Positions 8,774 to 18,000 of a stretch of 38,918 bases of DNA are shown piece after piece (the first letter of the stretch is position 1; each line of letters starts with the position of its first letter). The position numbers were made by a program, and so were the translations under genes. The notes below the pieces were generated by a model. It made no database searches, was not told the DNA's origin, and worked only from the letters and a program-made list of their open reading frames with translations. Source of the DNA: Lysobacteraceae bacterium (GTDB taxonomy: Bacteria > Pseudomonadota > Gammaproteobacteria > Xanthomonadales > Rhodanobacteraceae); assembly GCA_028866435.1 (NCBI GenBank), contig JAGWIC010000022.1, positions 1 through 38,918 of the forward strand. Reading direction: 5' to 3'.

Positions 8774-9832
8774 ATGGTCGACACCACCCTGCGCCACGAC
8801 TGGACCCGCGCCGAAGTGAGCGCGCTGTTCGACCTGCCGTTCAACGAGCTGCTGCACCGCGCGCACCAGCTGCACCGCGAACACCACGACCCGAACGCGG
8901 TACAGGTGTCCACCCTGCTGTCGATCAAGACCGGCGGCTGCCCCGAGGATTGCGCCTACTGCCCGCAGGCGGCGCGCTACGACACCGGCGTGGCGGCGCA
9001 GAAGCTGATGGAGATCGACGAGGTGATGGCGCGCGCCCGCGCAGCCAAGGCCGCCGGCGCCAGCCGCTTCTGCATGGGCGCCGCCTGGCGCGGCCCGAAG
9101 GACCGCGACATCCCCAGGGTCGCCGCCATCGTCAGCGCGGTGAAGGGCCTGGGCCTGGAAACCTGTGCCACCCTGGGCCTGCTCGGCGACGGCCATGCGC
9201 AGGCGCTGAAGGACGCCGGCCTGGACTACTACAACCACAACATCGACAGCGCGCCGGAGTTCTACGGCGAGATCATCCACACCCGCGAATACCAGGACCG
9301 GCTGGAGACGCTGGAGCAGGTGCGCGACGCCGGCCTGAAGACCTGCTGCGGCGGCATCGTCGGCATGGGCGAGACGCGCGAACAGCGCGCCGGCCTGCTG
9401 CAGGCGCTGGCCAACCTCCCCGCCCACCCGCAATCGGTGCCGATCAACCAGCTGGTGCCGGTGCCCGGCACGCCGCTGGCCAACGCCGAGCCGCTCGACC
9501 CGTTCGAGTTCGTGCGCGCGATCGCGGTGGCCCGACTGCTGATGCCGGCCTCGGTGATCCGGCTCTCCGCCGGGCGCCAGCAGATGGATGACGCGGTGCA
9601 GGCGCTGTGCTTCTTCGCCGGCGCCGGCTCGATCTTCTACGGCGAGAAGCTGCTCACCACCGGCAACCCCGACGTGGAAGCCGACCGCGCCCTGTTCCGC
9701 CGTCTCGACCTGCACCCGATGGAGGTGGTCGAACATGCCGGCACGGTGCATGCCGACATCACCCGGGTCGACGACGCGACGGCGGCCCGGGCTGGCTGCG
9801 GGCAGGGCTGTGGCTGTTCCGCCGCGGCCTGA
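8774..9832 (+). CDS. bioB: Biotin synthase (radical SAM)
   Basis: 352 residues. Inserts sulfur into dethiobiotin. The radical-SAM [4Fe-4S] motif CPEDCAYC is at 56-63 (C56, C60, C63); [24 protein letters not shown] and AGRQQM are further BioB signatures, and the [2Fe-2S] cluster ligands lie in this core. The C-terminal tail is Cys-rich ([12 protein letters not shown]). The start is ATG 8774 with GGGAG upstream; the frame opens earlier (8714) but without conserved sequence. First gene of the biotin operon; its last 23 nt overlap the bioF start. Confidence 0.96.
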   Translation: MVDTTLRHDWTRAEVSALFDLPFNELLHRAHQLHREHHDPNAVQVSTLLSIKTGGCPEDCAYCPQAARYDTGVAAQKLMEIDEVMARARAAKAAGASRFCMGAAWRGPKDRDIPRVAAIVSAVKGLGLETCATLGLLGDGHAQALKDAGLDYYNHNIDSAPEFYGEIIHTREYQDRLETLEQVRDAGLKTCCGGIVGMGETREQRAGLLQALANLPAHPQSVPINQLVPVPGTPLANAEPLDPFEFVRAIAVARLLMPASVIRLSAGRQQMDDAVQALCFFAGAGSIFYGEKLLTTGNPDVEADRALFRRLDLHPMEVVEHAGTVHADITRVDDATAARAGCGQGCGCSAAA

Positions 9833-11003
9833 CCTGCTGCAACGGCTGGCCGCGCAGACGGCCGAACGCGGGCAGGCCCACCTGCTGCGCCGGCTGCGCA
9901 CGATCGAGCAGGCGCAGGGGCCGTGGCTGCAGATCGGCGGGCGGCGCCTGCTGTCGTTCTGCAGCAACGACTACCTGGGGCTGGCGCAACACCCGCAGCT
10001 GGTCGGCGCGCTGACCCGCGCCGCCGCCAGCGGCGGCGTCGGCAGCACCTCGGCGCACCTGATCTGCGGCCACCGCGCCGAGCACGCGCGGCTGGAAGAG
10101 GCGCTGGCGGCGTGGACCGGGCGCGAGCGGGCGCTGCTGTTTTCCACCGGCTACATGGCCAACCTCGGCGCGCTGCAGGCCCTGCTGGCGACGGCCGACC
10201 TGTGCCTGCAGGACAAGCTCAACCACGCCTGCCTGATCGACGGCGCCAGGCTCAGCGGTGCCGAACTGAAGCGCTATCCGCATGCCGATGCCGGCGCCGC
10301 CGCGCGCCAGCTCGACGCCCGCCCCGGCGCCGCCGCGCTGCTGGCCACCGATGGCGTGTTCAGCATGGACGGCGACGTCGCCCCGCTGCGCGAGCTGGCC
10401 GCCTTGTGCGCCGACCGGCACGCGACCTTGATGGTCGACGACGCGCACGGCCTGGGCGTGCTCGGCGCGCACGGCGCCGGCAGCGTCACGGCCGCCGGCC
10501 TGGGCCAGCACGAGGTGCCAGTGCTGATGGCCACGCTGGGCAAGGCGCTGGGCTGCGCCGGCGCCTTCGTGGCCGGCCCGGCCGCGCTGATCGAGGGCCT
10601 GCTGCAATTCGCGCGGCCGTACATCTACACCACCGCGATGCCGCCGGCGCTGGCCGCCGCGGCGCTGGCAGCGGTGCAACTGGCGCAGGCGGAAGACTGG
10701 CGCCGCGACCGGCTCGCCGCGCTGGTCGCGCGCCTGCGCCGTGGCGCGGAGCAATTGGGCCTGCCGCTGATGGCCTCCACCAGCGCGATCCAGCCGCTGC
10801 TGCTGGGCGATGCCGATGCCGCCATGCAGGCGATGCGGGCGCTGGAGGCGCACGGCCTGCTGGTCGGCGCGATCCGCCGGCCCACCGTGCCGGCGGGCCA
10901 GGCGCGGCTGCGCATCACCCTCTCGGCCGCGCACGAGGAAAGCCACGTGGATCGCCTGCTGGACGCGCTGCAGACGCTGCCGTTGCCGCAGCGTGGCCGC
11001 TGA
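9810..11003 (+). CDS. bioF: 8-amino-7-oxononanoate synthase
   Basis: 397 residues from the GTG at 9810. PLP enzyme condensing pimeloyl-ACP with alanine in biotin synthesis. [13 protein letters not shown] (48-60), [11 protein letters not shown] (209-219) and the PLP lysine K245 in MATLGKALG are family signatures. The frame is open from 9588 within bioB, but BioF normally begins close to the [13 protein letters not shown] segment. GTG 9810 with CAGGG at 9803-9807 gives the usual length and a 23-nt overlap with bioB, implying coupled translation. Confidence 0.93.
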   Translation: MAVPPRPDLLQRLAAQTAERGQAHLLRRLRTIEQAQGPWLQIGGRRLLSFCSNDYLGLAQHPQLVGALTRAAASGGVGSTSAHLICGHRAEHARLEEALAAWTGRERALLFSTGYMANLGALQALLATADLCLQDKLNHACLIDGARLSGAELKRYPHADAGAAARQLDARPGAAALLATDGVFSMDGDVAPLRELAALCADRHATLMVDDAHGLGVLGAHGAGSVTAAGLGQHEVPVLMATLGKALGCAGAFVAGPAALIEGLLQFARPYIYTTAMPPALAAAALAAVQLAQAEDWRRDRLAALVARLRRGAEQLGLPLMASTSAIQPLLLGDADAAMQAMRALEAHGLLVGAIRRPTVPAGQARLRITLSAAHEESHVDRLLDALQTLPLPQRGR

Positions 11004-11012
11004 GCCGCCCCG

Positions 11013-11018
11013 TATAAT
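11013..11018 (+). promoter_or_regulatory. Perfect -10 hexamer upstream of trhO
   Basis: TATAAT sits in the 42-nt gap between bioF and trhO, 27 nt before the trhO ATG. No good -35 hexamer is found at 16-18 nt spacing. If active it would let trhO-bioH-bioC be transcribed separately from bioBF. Confidence 0.4.
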
Positions 11019-11045
11019 GACCCGCTTTTCCCGCTGATCCCGCGC

Positions 11046-11822
11046 ATGTCGATCGTCAATATCTCCGCCTACAAATTCATCGGCCTGGACGACCTGCCCG
11101 CGCTGCGCGAACGGCTGCGCGAACGCTGCGAGGCGCTGGAACTGAAGGGCACGATCCTGCTGGCGCCGGAGGGCATCAACCTGTTCCTGGCCGGTTCGCG
11201 CGCGCAGATCGGCGGCTTCATGGCGAGCCTGCGGCAGGACCCCCGCTTCGCCGACATCGTGCCGAAGGAATCGCGCTCCGACAGCGTGCCGTTCGGGCGC
11301 CTGCGGGTGCGGCTCAAGCGCGAGATCATCACCATGCGCCTGCCGGCGATCCGCCCCGAGGACGGTCGCGCGCCGGCGGTCGCCCCCGCCACGTTGCAGC
11401 GCTGGCTCGACCAGGGCCACGACGACGAGGGCCGCGAGGTGCTGCTGCTGGACACGCGCAACGACTACGAGACCGCGGTCGGCAAGTTCCCGCAGGCGAT
11501 CGACTACCGGCTGGCCAGCTTCACCGGCTTTCCCGCCGCGATCGCCGCCGACCGCGCGCGCTACGAGGGCAAGACGGTGGTGTCCTACTGCACCGGCGGC
11601 ATCCGCTGCGAGAAGGCCGCGCTGCACATGCGCGAGCTGGGCATGCAGCACGTCTACCAACTCGAGGGCGGCATCCTCAAATACCTGGAGCAGACCGCCG
11701 CCACGCACTGGCAGGGCGGCTGCTTCGTGTTCGACGCGCGGGTGGCGGTCGCCGCGACACTCGCGCCCGCCGGCACCGCCCTGCCCGCGCCGCGCCGCGT
11801 CGACGAGGACACCGGCGCGTGA
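11046..11822 (+). CDS. trhO: tRNA U34 hydroxylase, TrhO/YceA rhodanese family
   Basis: 258 residues. TrhO proteins hydroxylate uridine 34 of certain tRNAs on the way to 5-(carboxy)methoxyuridine. An N-terminal acylphosphatase-like domain (about 1-100, with GTILLAPEGINLFLAG) is followed by a rhodanese domain (about 115-215) with active-site loop CTGGIRCEK, C182 and C188. E. coli TrhO is about 350 residues; this shorter version, ending soon after CFVFDARVAV, resembles the form I recall from Xanthomonas. The stop overlaps the bioH start (GTGA), so the gene is translationally tied to biotin synthesis although no biotin role is known. Confidence 0.87.
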   Translation: MSIVNISAYKFIGLDDLPALRERLRERCEALELKGTILLAPEGINLFLAGSRAQIGGFMASLRQDPRFADIVPKESRSDSVPFGRLRVRLKREIITMRLPAIRPEDGRAPAVAPATLQRWLDQGHDDEGREVLLLDTRNDYETAVGKFPQAIDYRLASFTGFPAAIAADRARYEGKTVVSYCTGGIRCEKAALHMRELGMQHVYQLEGGILKYLEQTAATHWQGGCFVFDARVAVAATLAPAGTALPAPRRVDEDTGA

Positions 11823-12604
11823 GCCTGCATATCGAAAGCCACGGCCGCGGCCCCGTGCCGCTGGTGCTGATCCACGGCTGGGCGATGCACGGCGGCGTGC
11901 TGCAGCCGCTGGTGGACGCGCTGGCCGAGCACTGCACCATGCACGTGGTCGACCTGCCCGGCCACGGCCACTCGCGCCACTGCGGCCTGCCGCTGGAGCC
12001 GCACGCGATCGCCGCCGCCATCGCCGCGGCGACGCCGCCGGCGTTCTGGCTGGGCTGGTCGCTGGGCGGGCTGGTGGCGCTCACCGCCGCACTCGACCTG
12101 CCGCGCCAGGTGCGCGGCCTGGCCATGCTGTGCGCCACCCCGAAGTTCGTGCGCGCGGCCGACTGGCCGCACGGCAGCGACGGCACGCTGGTGCACCAGC
12201 TGGCCAGCGACCTGGAGACCGACTACGACGGCACCATCGAGCGCTTCCTGGCGCTGGAGGCGATGGGCAGCGCCGACCCGCGCGCCGAGCTGCGCCACCT
12301 GCGCCAGCTGGTGTTCGCCCGTGGCAGGCCGGAGCTGCGCATCCTGCAGGAGGGCATCCAGCTGCTGGAAGCCAGCGACCTGCGCGGCGAGCTGCCGCGC
12401 CTGAGCCTGCCCAGCAGCTGGATCGCCGGTCGTCGCGACCGGCTGGTGCCGCCGCCGGCGATGGCCTGGTCGGCCGGCCAGTGCGGCGGCGACTACCACG
12501 AGATCCCCCAGGCCGGCCACGCGCCGTTCTTCGGCCACGTCGACGCCCTGGTGCAGGCCCTGCAGCCCCTGTTCGCCGGCCGGCGCACCGCCTCGCCCGC
12601 ATGA
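11819..12604 (+). CDS. bioH: Pimeloyl-[ACP] methyl ester esterase
   Basis: 261 residues, alpha/beta-hydrolase. It removes the methyl group from pimeloyl-ACP methyl ester, ending the BioC-BioH disguise pathway that uses fatty-acid synthesis to build pimelate. The catalytic triad is visible: S81 in GWSLGG, D207 in AGRRDRLVPP and H234 in QAGHAPF. LIHGWAMHGGV (18-28) is the oxyanion region. GTG 11819 overlaps the trhO stop as GTGA. It is followed within 10 nt by bioC, its pathway partner. Confidence 0.92.
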   Translation: MSLHIESHGRGPVPLVLIHGWAMHGGVLQPLVDALAEHCTMHVVDLPGHGHSRHCGLPLEPHAIAAAIAAATPPAFWLGWSLGGLVALTAALDLPRQVRGLAMLCATPKFVRAADWPHGSDGTLVHQLASDLETDYDGTIERFLALEAMGSADPRAELRHLRQLVFARGRPELRILQEGIQLLEASDLRGELPRLSLPSSWIAGRRDRLVPPPAMAWSAGQCGGDYHEIPQAGHAPFFGHVDALVQALQPLFAGRRTASPA

Positions 12605-12613
12605 GTCTTGCCG

Positions 12614-13492
12614 ATGAATGAATTCCACCTCGACCGCCGCCAGGTGCGCCGCCATTTCGGCCGCGCCGCAGGCACCTACGAGCAGCACGACGTGCTGCAG
12701 CGCGAAGTGCAGACCCAGCTGCTGGAGCGGCTGGACTTCTACGCCGGGCAGCCACCGGCGCGCGTGCTCGACGTCGGCGCCGGCACCGGCCGCGGCAGCG
12801 CCCTGCTCAAGCAGCGCTACCCGAAGGCCGAGGTGATCGCGCTGGACCTGGCCCTGCCGATGCTGCGCGCCGCCAGGTCGCACAGCAGCTGGCGGCGGCC
12901 GTTCGCACGCGTCTGCGCCGAGGCCGGCGCGCTGCCGCTGGCCGACCACAGCATCGACGTGCTGCATTCCAACCTGTGCTTCCAGTGGATCGACGACCTG
13001 CCCGCCCTGTTCGGCGAATGCATGCGCGTGCTCAGGCCCGGCGGCCTGATGGTGTTCTCCAGCTTCGGCCCCGACACCCTGAAGGAGCTGCGCGCGGCCT
13101 GGGCCGAGGCCGACCAGCGGCCCCACGTCAGCCGCTTCCTGGACATGCACGACGTCGGCGACGCCATGCTCGCCGCCGGCCTGCGCGACCCGGTGCTGGA
13201 CGTGTTCCGCTATACCCTCACCTACAGCGAGCCGCGCAAGCTGCTGGACGAACTGCGGGGCCTGGGCGCCACCAACGCCGACCAGAGCCGCGAACGCGGC
13301 CTCACCGGCAAGCACCATTACCGGCGCATGCTGGCCGCCTACGAAACCATGCGCGTGGACGGCCGCATCCCCGCCACCTGGGAAGTCATCAGCGCCCACG
13401 CCTGGGGCCCGCCTGCCGGCCAGCCGCGCCGCGTCGATGGCGGCGAGATCGCCAGCTTTTCCGTCGACAGCCTGCGCGGTTCGCGGCGCTGA
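12614..13492 (+). CDS. bioC: Malonyl-[ACP] O-methyltransferase
   Basis: 292 residues, class I SAM-dependent methyltransferase that methylates malonyl-ACP to prime pimelate synthesis. SAM motif I is LDVGAGTGRGSALL, motif II region VIALDLALPML, and post-motif LHSNLCFQWIDDLP is strongly BioC-like. GLTGKHHYRRMLAAYE near the C-terminus is also typical. ATG 12614 (MNEFHLDRRQVRRHFGRAA) is preferred; a TTG at 12608 is the alternative. No clear ribosome binding site, so translation probably depends on coupling to bioH, which ends 9 nt earlier. Last gene of the operon. Confidence 0.92.
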   Translation: MNEFHLDRRQVRRHFGRAAGTYEQHDVLQREVQTQLLERLDFYAGQPPARVLDVGAGTGRGSALLKQRYPKAEVIALDLALPMLRAARSHSSWRRPFARVCAEAGALPLADHSIDVLHSNLCFQWIDDLPALFGECMRVLRPGGLMVFSSFGPDTLKELRAAWAEADQRPHVSRFLDMHDVGDAMLAAGLRDPVLDVFRYTLTYSEPRKLLDELRGLGATNADQSRERGLTGKHHYRRMLAAYETMRVDGRIPATWEVISAHAWGPPAGQPRRVDGGEIASFSVDSLRGSRR

Positions 13493-13538
13493 CTATCGAT
13501 CACGCACCACTGCACACAAATCTGTCAGTGCAAGGCTT

Positions 13539-13556
13539 GACGCCGAAGTCGGCGTC
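13539..13556. terminator. Palindrome after bioC
   Basis: GACGCCGA (13539-13546) pairs perfectly with TCGGCGTC (13549-13556) across a 2-nt loop, 47 nt after the bioC stop. It is followed by GCGG rather than a U-tract, so intrinsic termination is uncertain. Confidence 0.4.
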
Positions 13557-13646
13557 GCGGCGGCCTCTCGCCCAAATAGCGTCGATCTAAAGACGTCCTC
13601 AGATTGCTGAATTGATCAAGGCGGAACAACGACCATGATCAAGAAT

Positions 13647-14330
13647 TTACTTGCTCATGGTGTTAAGTACGGCAAAGCTCAATGCTTCCGACGCTGTTGC
13701 ATCCGGATTGCGTCGACGAAATTCTAAGATTCTCTTTTTTATCTTATTTACAAGAACTTCATTGAAGTTTGATGATTGTGGATTCAGCTCTGGATATTGT
13801 TTTTCAAATTTAGCCTCCACGGCGTCATATATTGCGTCATCCTGAGTTCTTACGGGCGGGGTCTTTGGTGTTTCAGCTATAACTATGTCGTGCTGGGTGA
13901 GCACATACATGTGCCCCTTTACAAACATAGTTTGCAGCCCGTATCGCGTGTCTACCTCGCGCAGCAAGCTATCCCATGGAGTGTTGTTAGAAAAAAAATC
14001 TCCTTTTGTTTTTCTTAGTATCTCTCCAGCTTCAGAACCCACGTCAAGCTCTGTACCCAAGACAGAAGAGAGCACCTGGTAAAACTTGCCTACCGGAGCA
14101 TCATGAAATGATATTGTTAACCGCGTGCCTGAGTAAGATATTGGATTTCCCTTTGACTGCATCCATTGCTTAATAGTTAGATTCATTTGTGGTGGACAGG
14201 GATCACTTTGGTAAACTGTATTTCCGCCATTTCCGACACACTTGAAAACTTGCCCGAGCGCTTCACTTGGTACAATCAAGCAGGTAATAATAAAAAATAT
14301 AAATGCAAATCCGCAATCGCTCGTTTTCAC
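13647..14330 (-). CDS. Orphan exported protein: DUF4124-like segment plus secretin/TonB short N-terminal (STN-like) domain
   Basis: 227 residues, start GTG (complement of 14328-14330) with AAAGGGG 10 nt upstream. Residues 1-25 form a signal peptide with a long hydrophobic core (FAFIFFIITCLIV). VFKCVGNGGNTVYQSDPCPP (28-47) resembles a DUF4124 module. Residues 68-150 follow the STN pattern: LTISFHDAPVGKFYQVLSSV, then NNTPWDSLLREVDTRYGL and HMYVLT, matching the domain found at the start of secretins and signalling TonB receptors. No barrel or secretin core follows. The gene is markedly AT-rich, unlike every neighbour, which points to recent horizontal acquisition. It could be a free periplasmic partner of a secretin or pilus system. 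Function unassigned. Confidence 0.7.
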   Translation of the reverse strand: MKTSDCGFAFIFFIITCLIVPSEALGQVFKCVGNGGNTVYQSDPCPPQMNLTIKQWMQSKGNPISYSGTRLTISFHDAPVGKFYQVLSSVLGTELDVGSEAGEILRKTKGDFFSNNTPWDSLLREVDTRYGLQTMFVKGHMYVLTQHDIVIAETPKTPPVRTQDDAIYDAVEAKFEKQYPELNPQSSNFNEVLVNKIKKRILEFRRRNPDATASEALSFAVLNTMSK

Positions 14331-14639
14331 TTGTCATCCCCTTTATGTGAATTACAGAGCAAGTCCGTCATTGACTGAGTTCGCGGTCGGTTAACATACC
14401 AATATATTACTCCTCATTTCCTCATCTCGTCTATTTGGCTCTTGGGCTACTCAGGACAACAAGCATCTCCAACTTATAAATAGGCTTCGCCCCCCAGCGA
14501 ACTGACAGTCCATCGACCGGCAGTAATGGCAAACCCAGCTTCGCAGCATCAGGATCGAGTCTGCCTGGACGGCTTGGTCCCGCTGCCGTTGCTGTTGATC
14601 GTGAACTTCACCCCCCCTGTGAGGCGGTGAGTCGCGGAC
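14331..14639. other. AT-rich to GC-rich transition, no gene recognised
   Basis: The AT-rich composition of the 13647-14330 gene continues to about 14500 and then returns to the genome norm. It contains the ribosome binding site and presumably the promoter of that gene on the minus strand; no convincing promoter hexamers were identified. Nothing else codable was seen. Confidence 0.5.
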
Positions 14640-14885
14640 GACAGGCCCGCAGGGGCGGCGGCATGGATGCCGGCGCCTTTTCGCCAGGACAGGAGTCCTG
14701 TCGAAAAGCCCGGCCGCGGCTCACGGACTTGTCGGGCGCAGCCCGGCAAGCGCCGAGGAGGGTGCCCCTCTCTCTGGTTACTCTCTCTTGCTCCGGGCAT
14801 CCTGCCCTCCGCCCTTCGGGCCAGCTGCGCTGTTCGCACACGTTCCTGACGTGTGCGTGGGCAAGCGAGAGAGAGTAACTCGCCC
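14640..14885. repeat. Intergenic palindrome-rich repeat element
   Basis: Several nested inverted repeats: CTTTTCG (14677-14683) with CGAAAAG (14702-14708) around GACAGGA-G-TCCTGTC (14688-14702); GGTTACTCTCTCTTGC (14776-14791) with GCAAGCGAGAGAGAGTAACT (14861-14880); and inside it CGCACACGT-TCCTG-ACGTGTGCG (14835-14857). The GTTACT(C/T)TCT...AGAGAGTAAC frame is a layout I recall from dispersed intergenic elements in Xanthomonadales; only one copy is in this window. ORFs that run through it (for example 14549-14977 minus) are not credible genes. Confidence 0.6.
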
Positions 14886-14950
14886 TCCGCAGGAGGACGA
14901 AACGCTCTTGCCCTGCCATGCTGGCAACGCGACCACCGAACGATCGAGGT

Positions 14951-15022
14951 CCGGTTCACTCCGCCCGCGATCACCATGCCGAGGCGCGTGCCTCGGCGTT
15001 CCGCCTATTTCCAGTGAACCGG
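14951..15022 (-). terminator. Nested inverted repeat downstream of the first VPS10-like gene
   Basis: Outer arms CCGGTTCACT (14951-14960) and AGTGAACCGG (15013-15022) are perfect 10-bp complements. Between them GCCGAGGC (14978-14985) pairs with GCCTCGGC (14990-14997) across a GCGT loop. It begins 22 nt past the stop of the 15045-18302 gene. Possible terminator or repeat element; no U-tract. Confidence 0.5.
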
Positions 15023-15044
15023 GCGAGGCGATTTCCGACCCAGC

Positions 15045-18000
15045 TCACGGCATGTCCTCGGACGCTTCAGACGCCTGCTGACGGATCTGGCTCGGCGCCG
15101 GCAGCTTCACCGCCGCCAGCCCGGCGCTGCGCAGGCTCCGGTTGAGCGTAGCCAGGTCGCCCTTGCGAATGCGCTGCCATAGCGCCTGCGCCTTGCCGTA
15201 GCGCGCCTCGCTGGCGGCCACCACCTGGCGCTGGCCGTCGGTGGGGGCGCGGTCGGCGCCTTCCACGTCGGTGGCGATGTCGGTGAGGCCGTCGTTGATG
15301 GCGCGCAGGTTGAGCGCGTTTTCGCCGCTGCCGCTGACCAGCGGTGCGGTCTGCTGCAGCAGCGACTGCACCGACTGGCGCTGGGCGGCGCGGGCGGCGT
15401 CGCCGGCCAGCCGGGTGTCCAGCGCGGTGAGCTGCGCGCGCACGGCCTGCACCTCGCCGTAGCTCTGCCACACCTGCAGCAGGCGGCTGCCGAGCTGCTG
15501 CGACAGGGCCAGGCCGGCGGCGAGGTCGGCGCGACTGACCCGGGTTTCGCGCGGGTCCATGGTGACCTGCAGCGGCGCGCGATAGGACTTGCCGTCCACC
15601 TGCAGCACCAGTTGGTAGTCGCCCGGCAGCGCCAGCGGCCCTTCCGGCGTCACCGGCGTGTCCGCATCCCAGGTGGCGGCGATGCTGTAGCCGTACTTGA
15701 TCGCCTGCGGGCGCGGGTAGCGCAGGTTCCACACGAAGCGGTGCGCGCCGGCCGTGGCCGACAACGGCGCACCGGGACGCAGCCAGCCCTTGGCGAAGTA
15801 GCGGTCGGCGTCCAGCTTCGCCGGCCGGTCGGCGCTGGAGAAGTGGCGTACCAGCTGACCCTTGCCGTCCAGGATATCCAGCGTCACCGGGCCGTTCGCG
15901 GCGGCGGCGAGGTAGTAGTCGATCACCGCGCCGGCCGGCGGGTTCTGGCCCAGCGGGGTTTCCGGCGGCAGCGGGGTGTCCTTGTTCTCGTTGGCGCGCA
16001 CGCGCACGGCCGGGGCCGGCGTGTAGAGATGGGCCGGGGCGCGGGCGATCGCGGCGCTGGCCTGGCGCAGCGGGGTGACGTCGTCGAGGATCCAGATCGC
16101 CCGGCCCTGGGTGGCGGCGATCAGGTCGTTGCCGTGCACCAGCAGATCGCGCACCCATGCGGTGGGCAGGTTGCGCTGCAGCGACTGCCAGTGGCCGCCA
16201 TCGTCGAAGGAGACGAACACGCCCTGGTCGGTGCCGGCGTAGAGCAGCCCGGCCCGCACCGGATCGGCGCGCACCACCGCGACGAAGCTGCCCTTGGGCA
16301 GGTTGCTGGCGATGTCGGTCCAGTGGACGCCGTAGTCGTGCGTGCGCCACACGTGCGGGCTGAAATCGTCCTGGCGGTGGGTGTCGACCGCGGCATAGGC
16401 GGTGCCCGGCTGCAGCGCGGAGACATCCAGCGTGCTGACCTTGGCCCACGCGGGCAGGCCCTGCGGGGTCACGTTCCGCCAGTGCTTGCCGCCGTCGCGG
16501 GTGAGCTGGACCAGGCCGTCGTCGGTGCCGACCCAGATCTCGTCGTTGTCCCGCGGCGAGGGCGCGATGGTGTAGATCACGCCGTAGCCGCAGGCGCGGG
16601 CCTCGGCGGGAGTCGGGTTGCCGCCGCAGTTCTTCGCGCCGCCGGCCTTGCCGTTCAGCGTGGGGCTGATCACGTCCCAGTGCTGGCCCTGGTCGGTGCT
16701 GCGGAACAGCACCTGCGCGCCCATGTAAAGCGCATACGGCGGTTTGGCGGCGAACGCGATCGGGGTGATCCAGGTGTAGTGGTACTTGTACTCGGTGGGG
16801 CGTTCGCCGTAGCTGTTGACCGGCCACGGCGTCACGTTCTGCACCACGCCGGTCTGGCGGTTCCAGCGCGACACGCGGCCGCCCATGCCGGAGCCGAACA
16901 CGATGTTCGGGTCGGCCGGATCGGGCAGGTCGTAGTCGCGCTCGTCGCCGCCGACCGGGTGCCAGTCGCGGAACGAGATCGAGCCGTAGTCGCTGCGGCT
17001 GGCGATGCCGACCGTGCCGGAATCCTGCTGGCCGGAATAGACCCAGTACGGGAACCGGTTGTCGGCGGCGAGGTGGTAGAACTGGCCGGTCGGCTGGTTG
17101 TACCAGCTGCTCCAGCTCTGCCCGCCGTTGACGGTGACCACCGCGCCCTGGTCGCTGGCGGTGATCATCCGGCGCGTGTCGCGGGGGTCGATCCACAGGT
17201 AGTGGTAGTCGTCGCCGCCGGGCGCGCCCTTGAACACGGTCCAGGTCCTGCCGCCGTCGTCGGAACGGCGGATCGACTGGCCGGCCGAGTACAGCCGGTC
17301 GCGGTCGCTGGGGTCCACGGTGAGCCGGCTGAAGTAGTCGTTTTCCAGCCAGCCCTGCTGGCTGACCAGCTGCCAGCTGGCGCCGCCGTCGTCGGAGCGG
17401 TACAGCCCGCCCTGATCCTTCGACGCGGCATGCGGAACGTTGCCGCTGTTCGGTGCCGCATTGACCACCGCATAGACCCGGCCGCCGCTGGCGGTGGCGA
17501 TGCCGATGCGGCCGAGCGAGCCGGTCGGCCAGCCGTGGCCGCTGATCCGCTGCCAGCTGATGCCGCCGTCGCTGGAGCGGTACAGCCCGCTGCCCGGCCC
17601 CGCGTTCGGCTGGAAATACGACAGCCACGGATAATTGCGCACCTGCCACGCCGCCGCGTAGACGATCCGCGGGTTGGCCGGGTCGGCCGCCAGATCCACC
17701 ACGCCGGTGTCGGCATCGATGAACAGCGTCTGCTTCCAGCTCTTGCCGCCATCGGTGGAACGGAACACGCCGCGCTCGCGGTTCGGCCCGAAGTAGTGGC
17801 CGAGCGCGCCGACCAGCACGGTGTCCGGATGCTGCGGGTCGACCAGGATCCTGCCGATGTGCCGGGTCGCCTCCAGCCCCACGTGCTGCCAGGTCTTGCC
17901 CGCGTCAGCCGAGCGGTACACGCCGTTGCCGGCCGCCACGTCGTAGCGCGCGGCCACCTGGCCGGTGCCCACGTAGATCACGTCCGGGTTCGAAGGCGCC

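Noticed and set aside
13634-13726. 30-codon plus-strand ORF with AAGGCGG upstream, antisense to the 3' end of the STN-like gene
   Set aside because: Weak spacing, overlaps a better-supported gene on the other strand, no recognisable features.
14549-14977. 142-codon minus-strand ORF
   Set aside because: Runs through the palindromic repeat element; its sequence reflects the repeat rather than a protein family.
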